Shown here: positions 51,265-60,364 of the stretch, piece after piece
How positions within the stretch are numbered: position 1 is the first letter of the stretch
Layout of the letters: each line of letters begins with the position of its first letter
Assembly (NCBI RefSeq): GCF_003347205.1
Contig: NZ_QQBJ01000010.1
Location: forward strand, 1-64,000
DNA: 64,000 bases
Reading direction: 5' to 3'
Source of the DNA: Mycolicibacterium moriokaense
GTDB lineage: Bacteria > Actinomycetota > Actinomycetes > Mycobacteriales > Mycobacteriaceae
Translations under genes and position numbers: made by a program
The notes under the pieces: model-generated
What the model was told of the DNA's origin: nothing
The model's input: the letters and a program-made list of their open reading frames with translations, nothing else
The model's database searches: none

Positions 51265-51947
51265 GCGGACGGCTGGTGCTGGTCCGTCACGGCCAGACCC
51301 ACGGCAACGTCGAGCGCCGGCTGGACACCCGGCCGCCGGGGGCGGAGCTCACCGACCTCGGCCGCGAACAGGCGCGCACTTTCGCCAAGGAGTGGGCGCA
51401 CCAGGTCGGCATCGTCGCGCACTCGGTGGCACTGCGGGCGTCGCAGACCGCGGCCGAGATCGGCGCCGAGCTGCAGCTGGACACGCAGCAACTCGACGGC
51501 ATCCACGAGGTTCAGGTCGGCGATCTCGAGGACCGCAACGACGACGCGGCCATCGAGCAGTTCAACGGGATCTACCAGCGCTGGCATGAAGGCGAGCTGG
51601 ACATCGCGATGCCGGCAGGCGAGTCAGCCACCCAGGTGCTCGCACGCTACGTGCCGGTGATCACTCAGCTGCGCATGCGCTATCTCGACGACGACACCTG
51701 GGGCGGCGACATCGTGGTGGTCAGCCACGGCGCGGCCATCCGGTTGGTGGCGGCCACCCTCGCGGGGGTGGACGGCAGCTTCGCGCTGGACCACCACCTG
51801 GCCAACGCGGATTCGGTGGTGCTGACGCCGATCACCGACGGGCGATGGAGCTGTCTGCACTGGGGCGCGCAGAACCCGCCGTTCTACCCCGAGCCCGACG
51901 TTCACCCGGTCGAGGACGCACTCCAGTCCGCCGACCCGATGGGCTGA
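51261..51947 (+). CDS. Histidine phosphatase/phosphoglycerate mutase-like
   Basis: A 228-residue histidine phosphatase. The RHG catalytic motif is LVLVRHGQTHGN (5-16) and the second His lies in VVVSHGAAIR (about 152-161). It corresponds to Rv3837c and is coupled to pheA by ATGA. The substrate is unknown; related actinobacterial enzymes act on small phosphorylated sugars. ATG at 51261 is used. Confidence 0.9.
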   Translation: MSGRLVLVRHGQTHGNVERRLDTRPPGAELTDLGREQARTFAKEWAHQVGIVAHSVALRASQTAAEIGAELQLDTQQLDGIHEVQVGDLEDRNDDAAIEQFNGIYQRWHEGELDIAMPAGESATQVLARYVPVITQLRMRYLDDDTWGGDIVVVSHGAAIRLVAATLAGVDGSFALDHHLANADSVVLTPITDGRWSCLHWGAQNPPFYPEPDVHPVEDALQSADPMG

Positions 51948-52111
51948 GCGCAGCCGCAGCCGATCGCCTCGCAGTCGACGACGAAGGCGTGCCCGACCTC
52001 GGGCCTCACGCAGCCGTCCTCGGTGCACTCCGACCACGCCAACGCGTGATGGATGACGGTGCCGTGGCAGTGGTCGAGCCCGGCTCGACACGCGCGGCAA
52101 TCGCGGTCCAT
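51902..52111 (-). CDS. Small cysteine/histidine-rich protein
   Basis: A 69-residue protein with CRAC, HCHG, C, C and a C-terminal CEAIGCGCAQP, a metal-binding pattern (about eight Cys and several His). Codon bias suggests real coding. The stop end overlaps the phosphatase gene by 46 nt on the other strand. It may be a zinc ribbon or iron-sulfur protein. Function is unknown. Confidence 0.6.
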   Translation of the reverse strand: MDRDCRACRAGLDHCHGTVIHHALAWSECTEDGCVRPEVGHAFVVDCEAIGCGCAQPIGSADWSASSTG

Positions 52112-52183
52112 GGCCCGTTCATAGCACCATTCGCCGACACTGCGTGGTTGCCGCGCTGATCCCCGTGGCGGCGCCTTTGGCCG

Positions 52184-52534
52184 TCAGGCCCAGCCGAGTT
52201 CGTGCAGGCGCTCGTCGTCGATGCCGAAGTGGTGTGCGATCTCGTGGATGACCGTGATGGCCACCTCGTCGACGACCTCGTCGTCGGTCTCGCAGACGTC
52301 CAGCAGGGCCTCGCGATAGATCGTGATCGTGTCGGGCAGCGAGCCCGCGTACCAGGAGTCGCGTTCGGTCAGGGCGACGCCCTGATACAGGCCCAACAGG
52401 TCGGGTTCCTCGGGGTTGCGGTCCTCGACCAGGACAACGACGTTGTCGATCGCGGCGGCCAGGTCGGGCGGGATCAAATCGAGCGCGTCCGACACCAGCT
52501 CCTCAAACCGTTGCGGGCTCATCCGCACGGCCAC
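52184..52534 (-). CDS. Minimal zincin-like metallopeptidase
   Basis: A 116-residue zincin with the extended motif HEIAHHFGIDD (about 98-108), in which the two His bind Zn and Glu is catalytic. It continues into RLHELGW. This type (DUF1025/MtfA-like minimal gluzincin, as in Rv3836) is of unknown substrate. The GTG at 52534 follows the stop of the gene upstream by 4 nt; an ATG at 52522 is possible. The gene is downstream of the Septum_form protein. Confidence 0.88.
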   Translation of the reverse strand: MAVRMSPQRFEELVSDALDLIPPDLAAAIDNVVVLVEDRNPEEPDLLGLYQGVALTERDSWYAGSLPDTITIYREALLDVCETDDEVVDEVAITVIHEIAHHFGIDDERLHELGWA

Positions 52535-52538
52535 GGGA

Positions 52539-53990
52539 CTACGCCCCGGGCGGCGGGACGACCGGCTCGGTCGGCGGCGGACCCGGTGCGGGCCCGGGGG
52601 CCGGCGGCGCGGGGGCGGGTTCCGCTGGCGGGGGTGCCTGATCGGCAGGCGGAGGCGGCGCCCCCGGTGGCGGCGGAGGTGCATCACCGGGCGGTGGCGG
52701 GGGTGCCTCGGCGGGCGGCGCACCGTTGAGGAACGTGTTGCCACCGGGCCCTGGCGCGGGCGCCGCTGACGTCGACGGGCTCTGGGTGGCCGTGTTCTGC
52801 GTCTGCTGGCCGTGCTGGGTCTGTTGCGTCTGCTGGCTCGACTGGCTGGAGCCGGAACTGGAGCCGCTCTGGTCGTAGCTGCCGCTGCCGCTGCCGCCGC
52901 CCGAGGACGACACGTCGGGCATCGGGATCGGCGGGAAGTTGAGCCGCTCCTCGGGGATGTCCGGCGGCGGGACCGGTGGCTGGCCGTTGATCTGGAGCGG
53001 GCCCTTGGCGCTGTTGAGCAGCGTCGACCAGCCGCCGTTGCCGAGCGTCGCGCCGATGCTGCACGACACCTGATGGCTGCCCGCCGCCCAACTCGCGGGC
53101 GAGAGGGTGCTGTAGATCAGGGTCAGCGTGGTGCTGCGCAGCTGGATGGGGGCCAGGTAGGCGTCGGTCATCCGGGTGCACGCGTCCTTGACGAAGGCGT
53201 CCTGGTCCGGCTCGGGAGGCAGTCCGGCGGGGAACTTCTCGGCGACGTTGACGGCGCCGGTCACCTCCATGGCGTGCGGGCCTGCGCAGTCGACCGGCAC
53301 GTCGGTCGGCTGGTTGGTCGACGGGTCGATGCCCAGGCAGGTGCCCGCGGGCCAGACCTTGGACTGGTCGATGTCGGCGACCTTGCCCTGGAACGCGAGC
53401 TGAGAGTTGTTGGGGCCGGGCAGTTGCAGGCCGCACAGCATGCGGCGCTCGCCGGACTGCCGCCAGGCCTTGTCGCCCGACCACATCATGCTGACGGTGA
53501 ACCGGCTGTTGGGGTCGAAGTGGTCGCCCAGGTAGCGGCGCACGGCAACCTGGCACTGCTCCTGGCTGATCTGCTGGATGCGGGCCGGTGACGGCGGCGC
53601 GGCGTCGGGCCCGTACTCGCTGCCGGGGAAGGTCCGCATGTCGACCGACTCCGCGACCTCGAAGCGGTGGTCGCCCTTGCAGTCGACCACCTGCGCCCCG
53701 TCGGGGTTGCGCTCGGGCCAGTTCAGGCAGTCGCCGCCCTTGGCCTTGCTGAAGGTCTCCGCGCCTCGAAGGCCGAGGGTGATCGCGCCGGGGGCGCTGC
53801 CGGTCCCGCCGCCGCCGGGCAGCGCGGTGAGCACGCCCGCGATCAGCAGCCCGCCGAGGGCGGTCAACAGCAGCGCGCGACGGGTCGATGTGGCGTGCAG
53901 ACTGCTCCACCACGACACCTTCGGCGTCGGGTGTTCTGCCTCGTCGGCGGCCACTTCGGCCCGCTCGGGTGCTTCCAACATCGGCTCCAT
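52539..53990 (-). CDS. Septum-formation-family membrane protein
   Basis: A 483-residue protein with a short cytosolic N-terminus, one membrane helix (about 40-58), a Cys-containing extracellular domain (about 75-330) and a long Gln/Ser/Pro-rich C-terminus. The fold resembles Septum_form (PF13845) with repeated CxxW/CxxPH-type half domains ([10 protein letters not shown] and GTCLGIDP). It is similar to Rv3835. Role in division is family-based only. It diverges from serS. Confidence 0.8.
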   Translation of the reverse strand: MEPMLEAPERAEVAADEAEHPTPKVSWWSSLHATSTRRALLLTALGGLLIAGVLTALPGGGGTGSAPGAITLGLRGAETFSKAKGGDCLNWPERNPDGAQVVDCKGDHRFEVAESVDMRTFPGSEYGPDAAPPSPARIQQISQEQCQVAVRRYLGDHFDPNSRFTVSMMWSGDKAWRQSGERRMLCGLQLPGPNNSQLAFQGKVADIDQSKVWPAGTCLGIDPSTNQPTDVPVDCAGPHAMEVTGAVNVAEKFPAGLPPEPDQDAFVKDACTRMTDAYLAPIQLRSTTLTLIYSTLSPASWAAGSHQVSCSIGATLGNGGWSTLLNSAKGPLQINGQPPVPPPDIPEERLNFPPIPMPDVSSSGGGSGSGSYDQSGSSSGSSQSSQQTQQTQHGQQTQNTATQSPSTSAAPAPGPGGNTFLNGAPPAEAPPPPPGDAPPPPPGAPPPPADQAPPPAEPAPAPPAPGPAPGPPPTEPVVPPPGA

Positions 53991-54059
53991 TGTGACAGGC
54001 GTGGCGGGGGCTGTGACAAGAGAGGCAGATGTAACGTTATGGGGTTGTGCTTGCGGCGG

Positions 54060-54065
54060 TAGGGT
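54060..54065 (+). promoter_or_regulatory. -10 element TAGGGT of serS
   Basis: TAGGGT ends 7 nt before the GTG of serS at 54073, predicting a leaderless transcript. There is no T-box leader. Confidence 0.5.
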
Positions 54066-54072
54066 TTGCGCC

Positions 54073-55329
54073 GTGATCGACCTCAGACTGCTGCGCGACA
54101 ACCCGGATGCGGTGCGGGCCTCGCAGCGCGCCCGCGGAGAAGATCCCGGCCTCGTCGACGCTCTGCTGCAGGCCGACGCGGCCCGTCGCGCCGCGGTGTC
54201 GGCGGGGGACAACCTGCGCGCCGAGCAGAAGACGGCGAGCAAGAAGGTTGGTGCGGCGTCCAAGGAGGACCGCCCCGCGCTGCTGGAGCAGGCCAAGGCG
54301 CTGGCCGAGAAGGTCAAGGGCGCCGAGGCCGAGCAGGCCGACGCCGAAAAGGCCTTCACCGCGGCGCACATGGCGATCTCCAATGTCATCATCGACGGAG
54401 TGCCTGCCGGCGGTGAGGACGACTTCGTCCTGCTCGACACCGTCGGCGATCCTCGCGCCATCAGCGACCCCAAAGACCATGTGGCGCTTGGTGAGTCACT
54501 AGGCCTGTTCGACCTCGAGCGCGGTGCCAAGGTGTCGGGGGCGCGCTTCTACTTCCTCACCGGGTACGGCGCGTTGCTGCAACTCGGTCTGATGCAGCTC
54601 GCGGTGCAGCTGGCCACCTCGAACGGCTTCACCCTCGTCATCCCGCCCGTGCTGGTGCGGCCCGAGATCATGGGCGGCACCGGGTTTCTCGGGGCGCACA
54701 GCGAAGAGGTGTACCGGCTGGACGCCGACGACCTCTACCTGGTCGGCACCTCGGAGGTGCCGCTGGCGGGCTATCACTCCGACGAGATCATCGACCTGTC
54801 CGCGGGTCCGCTGCGCTACGCCGGCTGGTCGTCGTGCTTCCGTCGCGAGGCAGGCAGCCACGGTAAGGACACCCGCGGAATCATCCGCGTGCACCAGTTC
54901 GACAAGGTCGAGGGCTTCGTCTACTGCAAGCCGGAAGACACGGAGGCCGAACACGACCGGCTGCTGGGCTGGGAGCGGCAGATGCTGGCCAACATCGAGG
55001 TGCCCTACCGCGTGATCGACATCGCGGCAGGCGATCTGGGCTCCTCGGCGGCGCGCAAGTACGACTGCGAAGCGTGGATCCCCACTCAGCAGACCTACCG
55101 CGAGCTGACGTCGACGTCGAACTGCACCACGTTTCAGGCCCGTCGCCTCGCGATCCGTTACCGCGACGAGAACGGCAGGCCGCAGACCGCCGCCACCCTG
55201 AACGGGACGCTGGCCACCACCCGCTGGCTGGTCGCGATCCTGGAGAACCATCAACAGCCCGACGGCAGCGTGCGGGTGCCCGCGGCGCTGGTGCCCTTCG
55301 TCGGCACGGAGGTGCTCGAGCCCCGCTGA
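54073..55329 (+). CDS. serS: Seryl-tRNA synthetase
   Basis: A 418-residue class II synthetase. The N-terminal coiled coil (about 30-105) binds tRNA. Class II motif 2 is [22 protein letters not shown] (about 256-277, with FRREAG) and motif 3 is around [20 protein letters not shown]. Start GTG at 54073 matches known mycobacterial starts. It converges with an Rv3819-like gene and shares a hairpin. Confidence 0.96.
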   Translation: MIDLRLLRDNPDAVRASQRARGEDPGLVDALLQADAARRAAVSAGDNLRAEQKTASKKVGAASKEDRPALLEQAKALAEKVKGAEAEQADAEKAFTAAHMAISNVIIDGVPAGGEDDFVLLDTVGDPRAISDPKDHVALGESLGLFDLERGAKVSGARFYFLTGYGALLQLGLMQLAVQLATSNGFTLVIPPVLVRPEIMGGTGFLGAHSEEVYRLDADDLYLVGTSEVPLAGYHSDEIIDLSAGPLRYAGWSSCFRREAGSHGKDTRGIIRVHQFDKVEGFVYCKPEDTEAEHDRLLGWERQMLANIEVPYRVIDIAAGDLGSSAARKYDCEAWIPTQQTYRELTSTSNCTTFQARRLAIRYRDENGRPQTAATLNGTLATTRWLVAILENHQQPDGSVRVPAALVPFVGTEVLEPR

Positions 55330-55333
55330 GCCG

Positions 55334-55373
55334 CCGCTAGCGCTCGCGACTGCGGCGGGGGCTGCGCTAGCGG
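55334..55373. terminator. Hairpin between serS and the convergent gene
   Basis: CCGCTAGCGC (55334-55343) pairs with GCGCTAGCGG (55364-55373) across a 20-nt loop, between two convergent genes. It lacks a T-run. It could terminate both directions. Confidence 0.45.
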
Positions 55374-55705
55374 CCGTCGAGCAACTCGTCGAGCTTGGCG
55401 AGGAATTCCTTGGGCCGCTGCGGGGTGAACGCGGGCGCGGGGCGCGCACCGGCCACGTCGAGCGTCACCAGCGTGGACTTGATCGGCCGCCACACGTCCA
55501 GCGGCAGCCAGCGGCGCAGGTCCGAACTGCCCCAGATGCGGAACCGCTGGGTCAGCATCCCCAGCGGTTCGGCCTTGTAGCCGCGGATGGACCGCAGCGG
55601 AATGATCTTCGACGTGCCGGACGGAAAGTGGTAGCGCCGCAACGTCAACGCCTCGCGGTCCAGTTGGACCAGGCCGTCGTCGTAAAGCTGCTGTGGCGGG
55701 TTCAT
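55367..55705 (-). CDS. Small conserved protein, Rv3819-like
   Basis: A 112-residue protein with a PH-like, all-beta look (REALTLRRYHFPSGTSKIIPL). It ends in a helix containing the conserved KEFLAKLDELL. The ATG at 55705 overlaps the Rieske/MBL gene stop (ATGA), so the two are coupled. No catalytic motif is visible. Function is unknown. Confidence 0.8.
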   Translation of the reverse strand: MNPPQQLYDDGLVQLDREALTLRRYHFPSGTSKIIPLRSIRGYKAEPLGMLTQRFRIWGSSDLRRWLPLDVWRPIKSTLVTLDVAGARPAPAFTPQRPKEFLAKLDELLDGR

Positions 55706-57252
55706 ATCTTCTCGCAGCGCAGTTCGTGGCCCTTGGACGTCAGGCAGCGGCCGTTGTCCAGATTCCATTGCCAGCCGTGCAGATTGCACGTCAGCGTCGA
55801 ACCCTCGACCACCCCGAACTTCGACAGGTCGGCCTTCAGGTGCGGGCAGCGGCGCTGCATCCGGAAGCCGTCCAACTCGATCGACGACGTGTCGTCGTGG
55901 GCTTCGGCGAACCAGCCGTCGGCGTAGGCGATTCGCTCGTCGGTCAGGCACTTGAAGAACGTGTAGAGGTATTCGTTGTAGCCGCCGACCCGCCACGCGG
56001 TGAAGCGGGTGGACAGGAAGATGGTGTTCACCCAGTCCGGCTCCTCGTCGCGGAGCACGGTGCGTACAAGTTCGGGTGCGATCGCGAACCCGTAGCGGAA
56101 CTTCTCGTCCGGAATCGGTTCGCGCACAACGCGTTTCGGGAAGTCCAGCACGACGGTTTCGTTGCCGAGGCGCAGTTCGACGGGGTAGCCGATGCCATCG
56201 CAGATCTGGTCGCTCTGGGTCATGATGGGCTCGAACCTGGCACGCAGCGGGTCCAGCAGCGGCTCGCCTTCGGCGGGCGCCCAGCGGGCCTTCTCGTCGG
56301 CCAGCACCGCGGCCATCCGGTCGGCGTAGGCGGCGATGTGGTCCGCCTTGCCGCTGGTGAAGATCGCCTGGACTTCGTCGTCAGGCACCGGATGGGTCAG
56401 CGAATTCAGTTGAGAGCCAAAGAAATCAGCGCTCGAGCCGGGGATCATCAGCAAGCCGCCGTGGTGGCCGTGGCTACGCATCTGGTCGAGGAACACGACC
56501 TGGTCGGGGAAGATGTTGGCGGGGTCGCCGTGGTCGTCGTTGAGATCGCGCAGCGCCGGGTCGAGGAAGCACGGCGGACCGGCGGACGGGATCACCCACG
56601 TCGCACCGACCTGGGCGATGTACTGGCGGCAGCGGTCCATCTGCCGCTGTCGCTTCTGGGTGCCGAACGCCTCCTTGGCCCTGGCGGGCATGTCGTAGAC
56701 CATCGGATACCAGATCGCGCCGGAGTACTGCAGCATGTGCACGTCCACCTGACCGAAGTCGGCGTGCACCATGTCGAGGTCGATCGGGCGGGCGTCGTTC
56801 ATGTTGAACGCCACGGTGCGGCCGTCGTCGACCACCAGTCCCGAGTCGCCGATCGGTCCGTCGGCGGGGGCGCGCAACGCGATGATCATCACGTCGAGGT
56901 CGCCCTTCGGCCCGGTGACCGTATGCCTGACCGAGTCGGTGGTCTCGAAGAAGCGGTGAAAGCCGAGCTTCTGCAACTCTCGCTGCAGGTCGGGCACGGG
57001 GTAGTCGGGCAGCAGCACGACGGCGTCCTTGTTGACGTGCTCGCGCAGCAGCTTCGGATCGAAGTGGTCTTTGTGCAGATGCGAGACGTAGAGGTAGTCG
57101 CAGTCGCCGAGGGCGTCCCAGTCCAGCCCGCTGTTGTCGGGGAACGGGAACCACGAGGCGAAGTACGCCGGGTTCACCCAGGGGTCGCACAGAATGCTCC
57201 CGGCCTGCGTGTCGATCCGAAATCCTGCGTGCCCGACGCTTGTGACCTGCAC
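55702..57252 (-). CDS. Metallo-beta-lactamase fold plus C-terminal Rieske protein
   Basis: A 516-residue protein. The N-terminal metallo-hydrolase fold has HLHKDHFD (about 60). The C-terminal Rieske domain has CPHL (about 463-466) and CNLHGW (about 483-488). The combination is typical of Rv3818 and of CMP-Neu5Ac hydroxylase-like enzymes, in which the Rieske cluster feeds a metal oxidase site. The real substrate is unknown. GTG at 57252 follows GGGAAAGG; TTG at 57255 is the alternative. Confidence 0.88.
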   Translation of the reverse strand: MQVTSVGHAGFRIDTQAGSILCDPWVNPAYFASWFPFPDNSGLDWDALGDCDYLYVSHLHKDHFDPKLLREHVNKDAVVLLPDYPVPDLQRELQKLGFHRFFETTDSVRHTVTGPKGDLDVMIIALRAPADGPIGDSGLVVDDGRTVAFNMNDARPIDLDMVHADFGQVDVHMLQYSGAIWYPMVYDMPARAKEAFGTQKRQRQMDRCRQYIAQVGATWVIPSAGPPCFLDPALRDLNDDHGDPANIFPDQVVFLDQMRSHGHHGGLLMIPGSSADFFGSQLNSLTHPVPDDEVQAIFTSGKADHIAAYADRMAAVLADEKARWAPAEGEPLLDPLRARFEPIMTQSDQICDGIGYPVELRLGNETVVLDFPKRVVREPIPDEKFRYGFAIAPELVRTVLRDEEPDWVNTIFLSTRFTAWRVGGYNEYLYTFFKCLTDERIAYADGWFAEAHDDTSSIELDGFRMQRRCPHLKADLSKFGVVEGSTLTCNLHGWQWNLDNGRCLTSKGHELRCEKI

Positions 57253-57291
57253 CAATGACCTTTCCCTGCGGCGTGACCGTCTGCGGCGATT

Positions 57292-57975
57292 CTAGTGGGA
57301 GGACACGTCGGCGGCGTTCCAGCGCTCCCGGTAGAACGCGATTCGCGCCGCGTCCGGTTCGACGCCGTACGCGTCGAACAACTCGTGTTCCCAATTCCCG
57401 GCGTAGTTCCACGCCAGCGACAGCGTCGCCACAGCCAGGTCGGCCCACCGGTCGGCGACGCCCAGGTCGCCGAGGTCGACGTGGCCGAGGAAGCGCCCGT
57501 CGTCGTCGACGAGGGTGTTCGGCGCGCACGCGTCGCCGTGACAGACCACCAGCAGGTCGACGGGCATGGACTCGCTCACCCAGGCCGGCGGACCGAACGG
57601 GCAGTCGCCCACCGGCAGCCGGTCATGCAGCAGTCGCAGGCCGGTGCCGATGGCCCGGACCGCCACCCGCGGATGCATCGACCAGCGGGGGTCGACCGCC
57701 GAGTTCGCGGGCAGGCCCGCGGTGTGTAGCCACCCGTCGCCGGCACCGAGCACTTCGGGCACGCGCGTGTAGCCGCCCGCCCATCTCAGCCGCTCGCTCT
57801 CGTCGACCAGGTGATGCGCCCATTCCGGCGGCGTGACCTTGACGTACTCGGCTCCGCCGTCGATCCGGAAGGTGACCCCGCCGAGTTCGTTGACCCATAC
57901 CGCGACGGCCGGCCTGCCCGCCGCGATGGCGGCCACCACCTCGGGTACCGGCACCGGTTCGCTGGGCGCAGACAC
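57292..57975 (-). CDS. Aminoglycoside phosphotransferase-like kinase
   Basis: A 227-residue kinase-like protein with the APH catalytic motif HGDACAPN (about 145-152) and the metal motif HVDLGDLGVADRWADLA. It corresponds to Rv3817. The substrate is unknown; no antibiotic role should be assumed. GTG at 57975 is chosen; the longer form would overlap the divergent acyltransferase promoter. Divergent from the acyltransferase gene. Confidence 0.85.
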   Translation of the reverse strand: MSAPSEPVPVPEVVAAIAAGRPAVAVWVNELGGVTFRIDGGAEYVKVTPPEWAHHLVDESERLRWAGGYTRVPEVLGAGDGWLHTAGLPANSAVDPRWSMHPRVAVRAIGTGLRLLHDRLPVGDCPFGPPAWVSESMPVDLLVVCHGDACAPNTLVDDDGRFLGHVDLGDLGVADRWADLAVATLSLAWNYAGNWEHELFDAYGVEPDAARIAFYRERWNAADVSSH

Positions 57976-57980
57976 GCGAC

Positions 57981-57986
57981 TAGGCT
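57981..57986 (+). promoter_or_regulatory. -10 element TAGGCT of the acyltransferase operon
   Basis: TAGGCT ends 7 nt before the GTG at 57994, which is another leaderless candidate. Confidence 0.45.
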
Positions 57987-57993
57987 GCCAAAT

Positions 57994-58767
57994 GTGGAAC
58001 CGGTATACGGGACTGTCATCCAACTCGCCCGGCTGCTATGGAAGGCACAGGGGCTGAAGTTCACCGTCACCGGCGTGCAGAACCTCCCCGTGACGGGAGG
58101 TGCGGTGATCGCGATCAACCACACCAGCTACTTCGATTTCACCTTCGCGGGGCTGCCCGCCTACAAGCAGAAGCGCGGCCGCAAGGTCCGCTTCATGGCC
58201 AAGAAGGAAGTCTTCGACCACAAGATCACCGGCCCGATCATGCGCAGCCTGCGGCACATCGAAGTGGACCGCGAAAGCGGTGCGGAGTCGTTCGCCCAGG
58301 CCTGCCTGAAGCTCAAGGAAGGCGAACTCGTCGGCGTCTATCCCGAGGCCACGATCAGCCGCAGCTTCGAGATCAAGGACTTCAAGTCCGGCGCGGCCCG
58401 GATGGCGATCGCCGCCGACGTGCCGATCGTGCCGCACATCGTCTGGGGTGCGCAGCGCGTCTGGACCAAGGGCCATCCCAAGAACATGTGGCGCCCGAAG
58501 GTGCCGATCTCGATCGCCGTCGGGGAGCCGATCCTGCCCACGCTGCCCGCGACCGAGCTGACGACGCTGCTGCACTCGCGCATGCAGCACCTCCTCGAGC
58601 AGGTGCAGGACGACTACGGGCCGCATCCGCCCGGCGAGTTCTGGGTGCCGCACCGGCTCGGCGGCGGTGCGCCGTCGCTGGCCGAGGCGAACCGGATGGA
58701 TGCCGAGGAGGCCGCAGAGAAGGCCGCCCGTCGTGAACAACGCGGGCAGGCGGGGGCTCCGGGGTAG
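57994..58767 (+). CDS. 1-acylglycerol-3-phosphate acyltransferase-like (first copy)
   Basis: A 257-residue PlsC-type acyltransferase. The catalytic block is NHTSYFD (about 37-43, NHx4D) and the glycerophosphate-binding block is VGVYPEATISRS (about 111-122). A helical C-terminal extension (RREQRGQ) follows. It is the first of two tandem, similar enzymes, as in the Rv3816c-Rv3815c pair. GTG at 57994 is used. Confidence 0.92.
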   Translation: MEPVYGTVIQLARLLWKAQGLKFTVTGVQNLPVTGGAVIAINHTSYFDFTFAGLPAYKQKRGRKVRFMAKKEVFDHKITGPIMRSLRHIEVDRESGAESFAQACLKLKEGELVGVYPEATISRSFEIKDFKSGAARMAIAADVPIVPHIVWGAQRVWTKGHPKNMWRPKVPISIAVGEPILPTLPATELTTLLHSRMQHLLEQVQDDYGPHPPGEFWVPHRLGGGAPSLAEANRMDAEEAAEKAARREQRGQAGAPG

Positions 58768-58772
58768 TGCCG

Positions 58773-59534
58773 ATGGAACCGGTCTTCCGCATGCTGGAGC
58801 TCGCCTGTTCGTCAGGCGTCGCCGTCTCGGGATCCCGCATCACTTATCTCGGGCTGGACAACATTCCGCAGCGGGGTGGCGCCGTGGTCGCGATCAACCA
58901 CACCAGCTATCTGGACTGGATGCCCGCGGCGTTGGCCGCCTACAAGCGGCACCGCCGACTGCGCTTCATGATCAAGCAGGAGATGACCGAGGTGAAGGTC
59001 GTCAACTTCCTGATCAAGCACACCGGGACCATTCCCGTCGACCGGAAGGCGGGCTCGGGCGCTTACGGGGTCGCGGTGGACCGGCTGCGGGCGGGTGAGC
59101 TCGTGGCGGTGTATCCGGAGGCCACCATCAGCCGCAGTTTCGAGCTCAAGGAGTTCAAGTCGGGCGCGGCGAGGATGTCGGTCGACGCGCAGGTGCCGAT
59201 CGTTCCGCTGATCGTTTGGGGTGCGCACCGCCGGTGGACCAAAGATCATCCGCGCACGCTGGGCCGCGCGAAGATCCCGATGACGGTCGCGGTGGGCCCG
59301 CCCGTGCCACCTGCGGCCACCCCCGAGCAGACGGATGCGGCGATGCGGGACGCCATGACCATCCTTCTGCACGGTGTGCAGGAGTCCTACGAGCATCCCG
59401 AGGGCGCGTACTGGGTACCGCGACGGATGGGCGGCTCGGCGCCCACGATGGCCGAAGCGAAGGCACTGGACGAGGCCGAGCTTGCCGAGCGGGCCCGCAA
59501 GCAGGCGCAGCGAGAGTCGAACAGCGACCTGTGA
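58773..59534 (+). CDS. 1-acylglycerol-3-phosphate acyltransferase-like (second copy)
   Basis: A 253-residue tandem duplicate of the preceding enzyme. It carries NHTSYLDW and YPEATISRSFEL, and the C-terminal PHPEGAYWVPRRMGG-like region is shared with copy one. The ATG at 58773 fits the known MEP opening; GTG at 58767 is possible. The stop overlaps the GTG of the HAD gene. Substrate preference of the two copies is unknown. Confidence 0.92.
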   Translation: MEPVFRMLELACSSGVAVSGSRITYLGLDNIPQRGGAVVAINHTSYLDWMPAALAAYKRHRRLRFMIKQEMTEVKVVNFLIKHTGTIPVDRKAGSGAYGVAVDRLRAGELVAVYPEATISRSFELKEFKSGAARMSVDAQVPIVPLIVWGAHRRWTKDHPRTLGRAKIPMTVAVGPPVPPAATPEQTDAAMRDAMTILLHGVQESYEHPEGAYWVPRRMGGSAPTMAEAKALDEAELAERARKQAQRESNSDL

Positions 59535-60346
59535 CACTGCCCGCGCTGATCGCCAGTGACGTCGATGGCACGCTGCTCGACGACGACGAAGAGATCACCC
59601 CACGCACCCGGGCCGCAGTGCGGGCCGCGGTGGACGCCGGCGCGCAGTTCGTGCTGGCGACGGGACGCCCGCCGCGATGGGTGCGGCCGGTCGTCGACGC
59701 GCTGGGGTTCGCACCGATGGCGGTGTGTGCCAACGGCGCCGTGCTCTACGACCCGGCCGCCGACCGGATCGTCTCGGCGCGCACGCTGTCGGCCGACGCA
59801 CTCGGTGAACTCGCCGAGATCGCCACCCGCGTCATCCCCGGAGCGGGCCTCGCGGTGGAGCGCGTCGGCCGCAGCGCGCACGACGTGGCCACCCCGCAGT
59901 TCGTCAGCTCGCCCGGCTACGAGCATGCCTGGCTGAACCCCGACAACACCGAGGTGTCCGTCGAGGACCTGCTCAACGCGCCCGCGATCAAGCTGCTCAT
60001 CCGCAAGGCCGGCGCGCGCAGTTCCGACATGGCCGCAGAACTCGTCAAACATGTTGGGCTGCAAGGCGATATCACCTACTCGACCGACAACGGCCTGATC
60101 GAGGTGGTGCCGCTGGGCATCAGCAAGGCCACCGGTATCGAAGAAGTCGCGCGCCCCTACGAGATCACCGCGGCCGATGTGGTGGCGTTCGGCGACATGC
60201 CCAACGACATCCCGATGCTGCGGTGGGCCGGACTCGGGGTGGCGATGGGCAACGCTCACCCCGAAGCAGTCGAGGCGGCTGACGAGGTGACCGCGCCGAA
60301 CACCGACGACGGGTTGGCGCGGGTGCTCGAGCGCTGGTGGATGTAG
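59531..60346 (+). CDS. HAD-superfamily Cof-type phosphatase
   Basis: A 271-residue Cof-like hydrolase. The nucleophile motif is SDVDGTLL (9-16), motif II is LATGRP (about 43), and the Lys of motif III is in ISKATGIEE (about 198). Motif IV is FGDMPNDIPML (about 219-229). GTG at 59531 overlaps the previous stop. It corresponds to Rv3813c. The natural substrate is unknown. Confidence 0.9.
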   Translation: MTLPALIASDVDGTLLDDDEEITPRTRAAVRAAVDAGAQFVLATGRPPRWVRPVVDALGFAPMAVCANGAVLYDPAADRIVSARTLSADALGELAEIATRVIPGAGLAVERVGRSAHDVATPQFVSSPGYEHAWLNPDNTEVSVEDLLNAPAIKLLIRKAGARSSDMAAELVKHVGLQGDITYSTDNGLIEVVPLGISKATGIEEVARPYEITAADVVAFGDMPNDIPMLRWAGLGVAMGNAHPEAVEAADEVTAPNTDDGLARVLERWWM

Positions 60347-60364
60347 GCCGGGCGACCCGACCGG

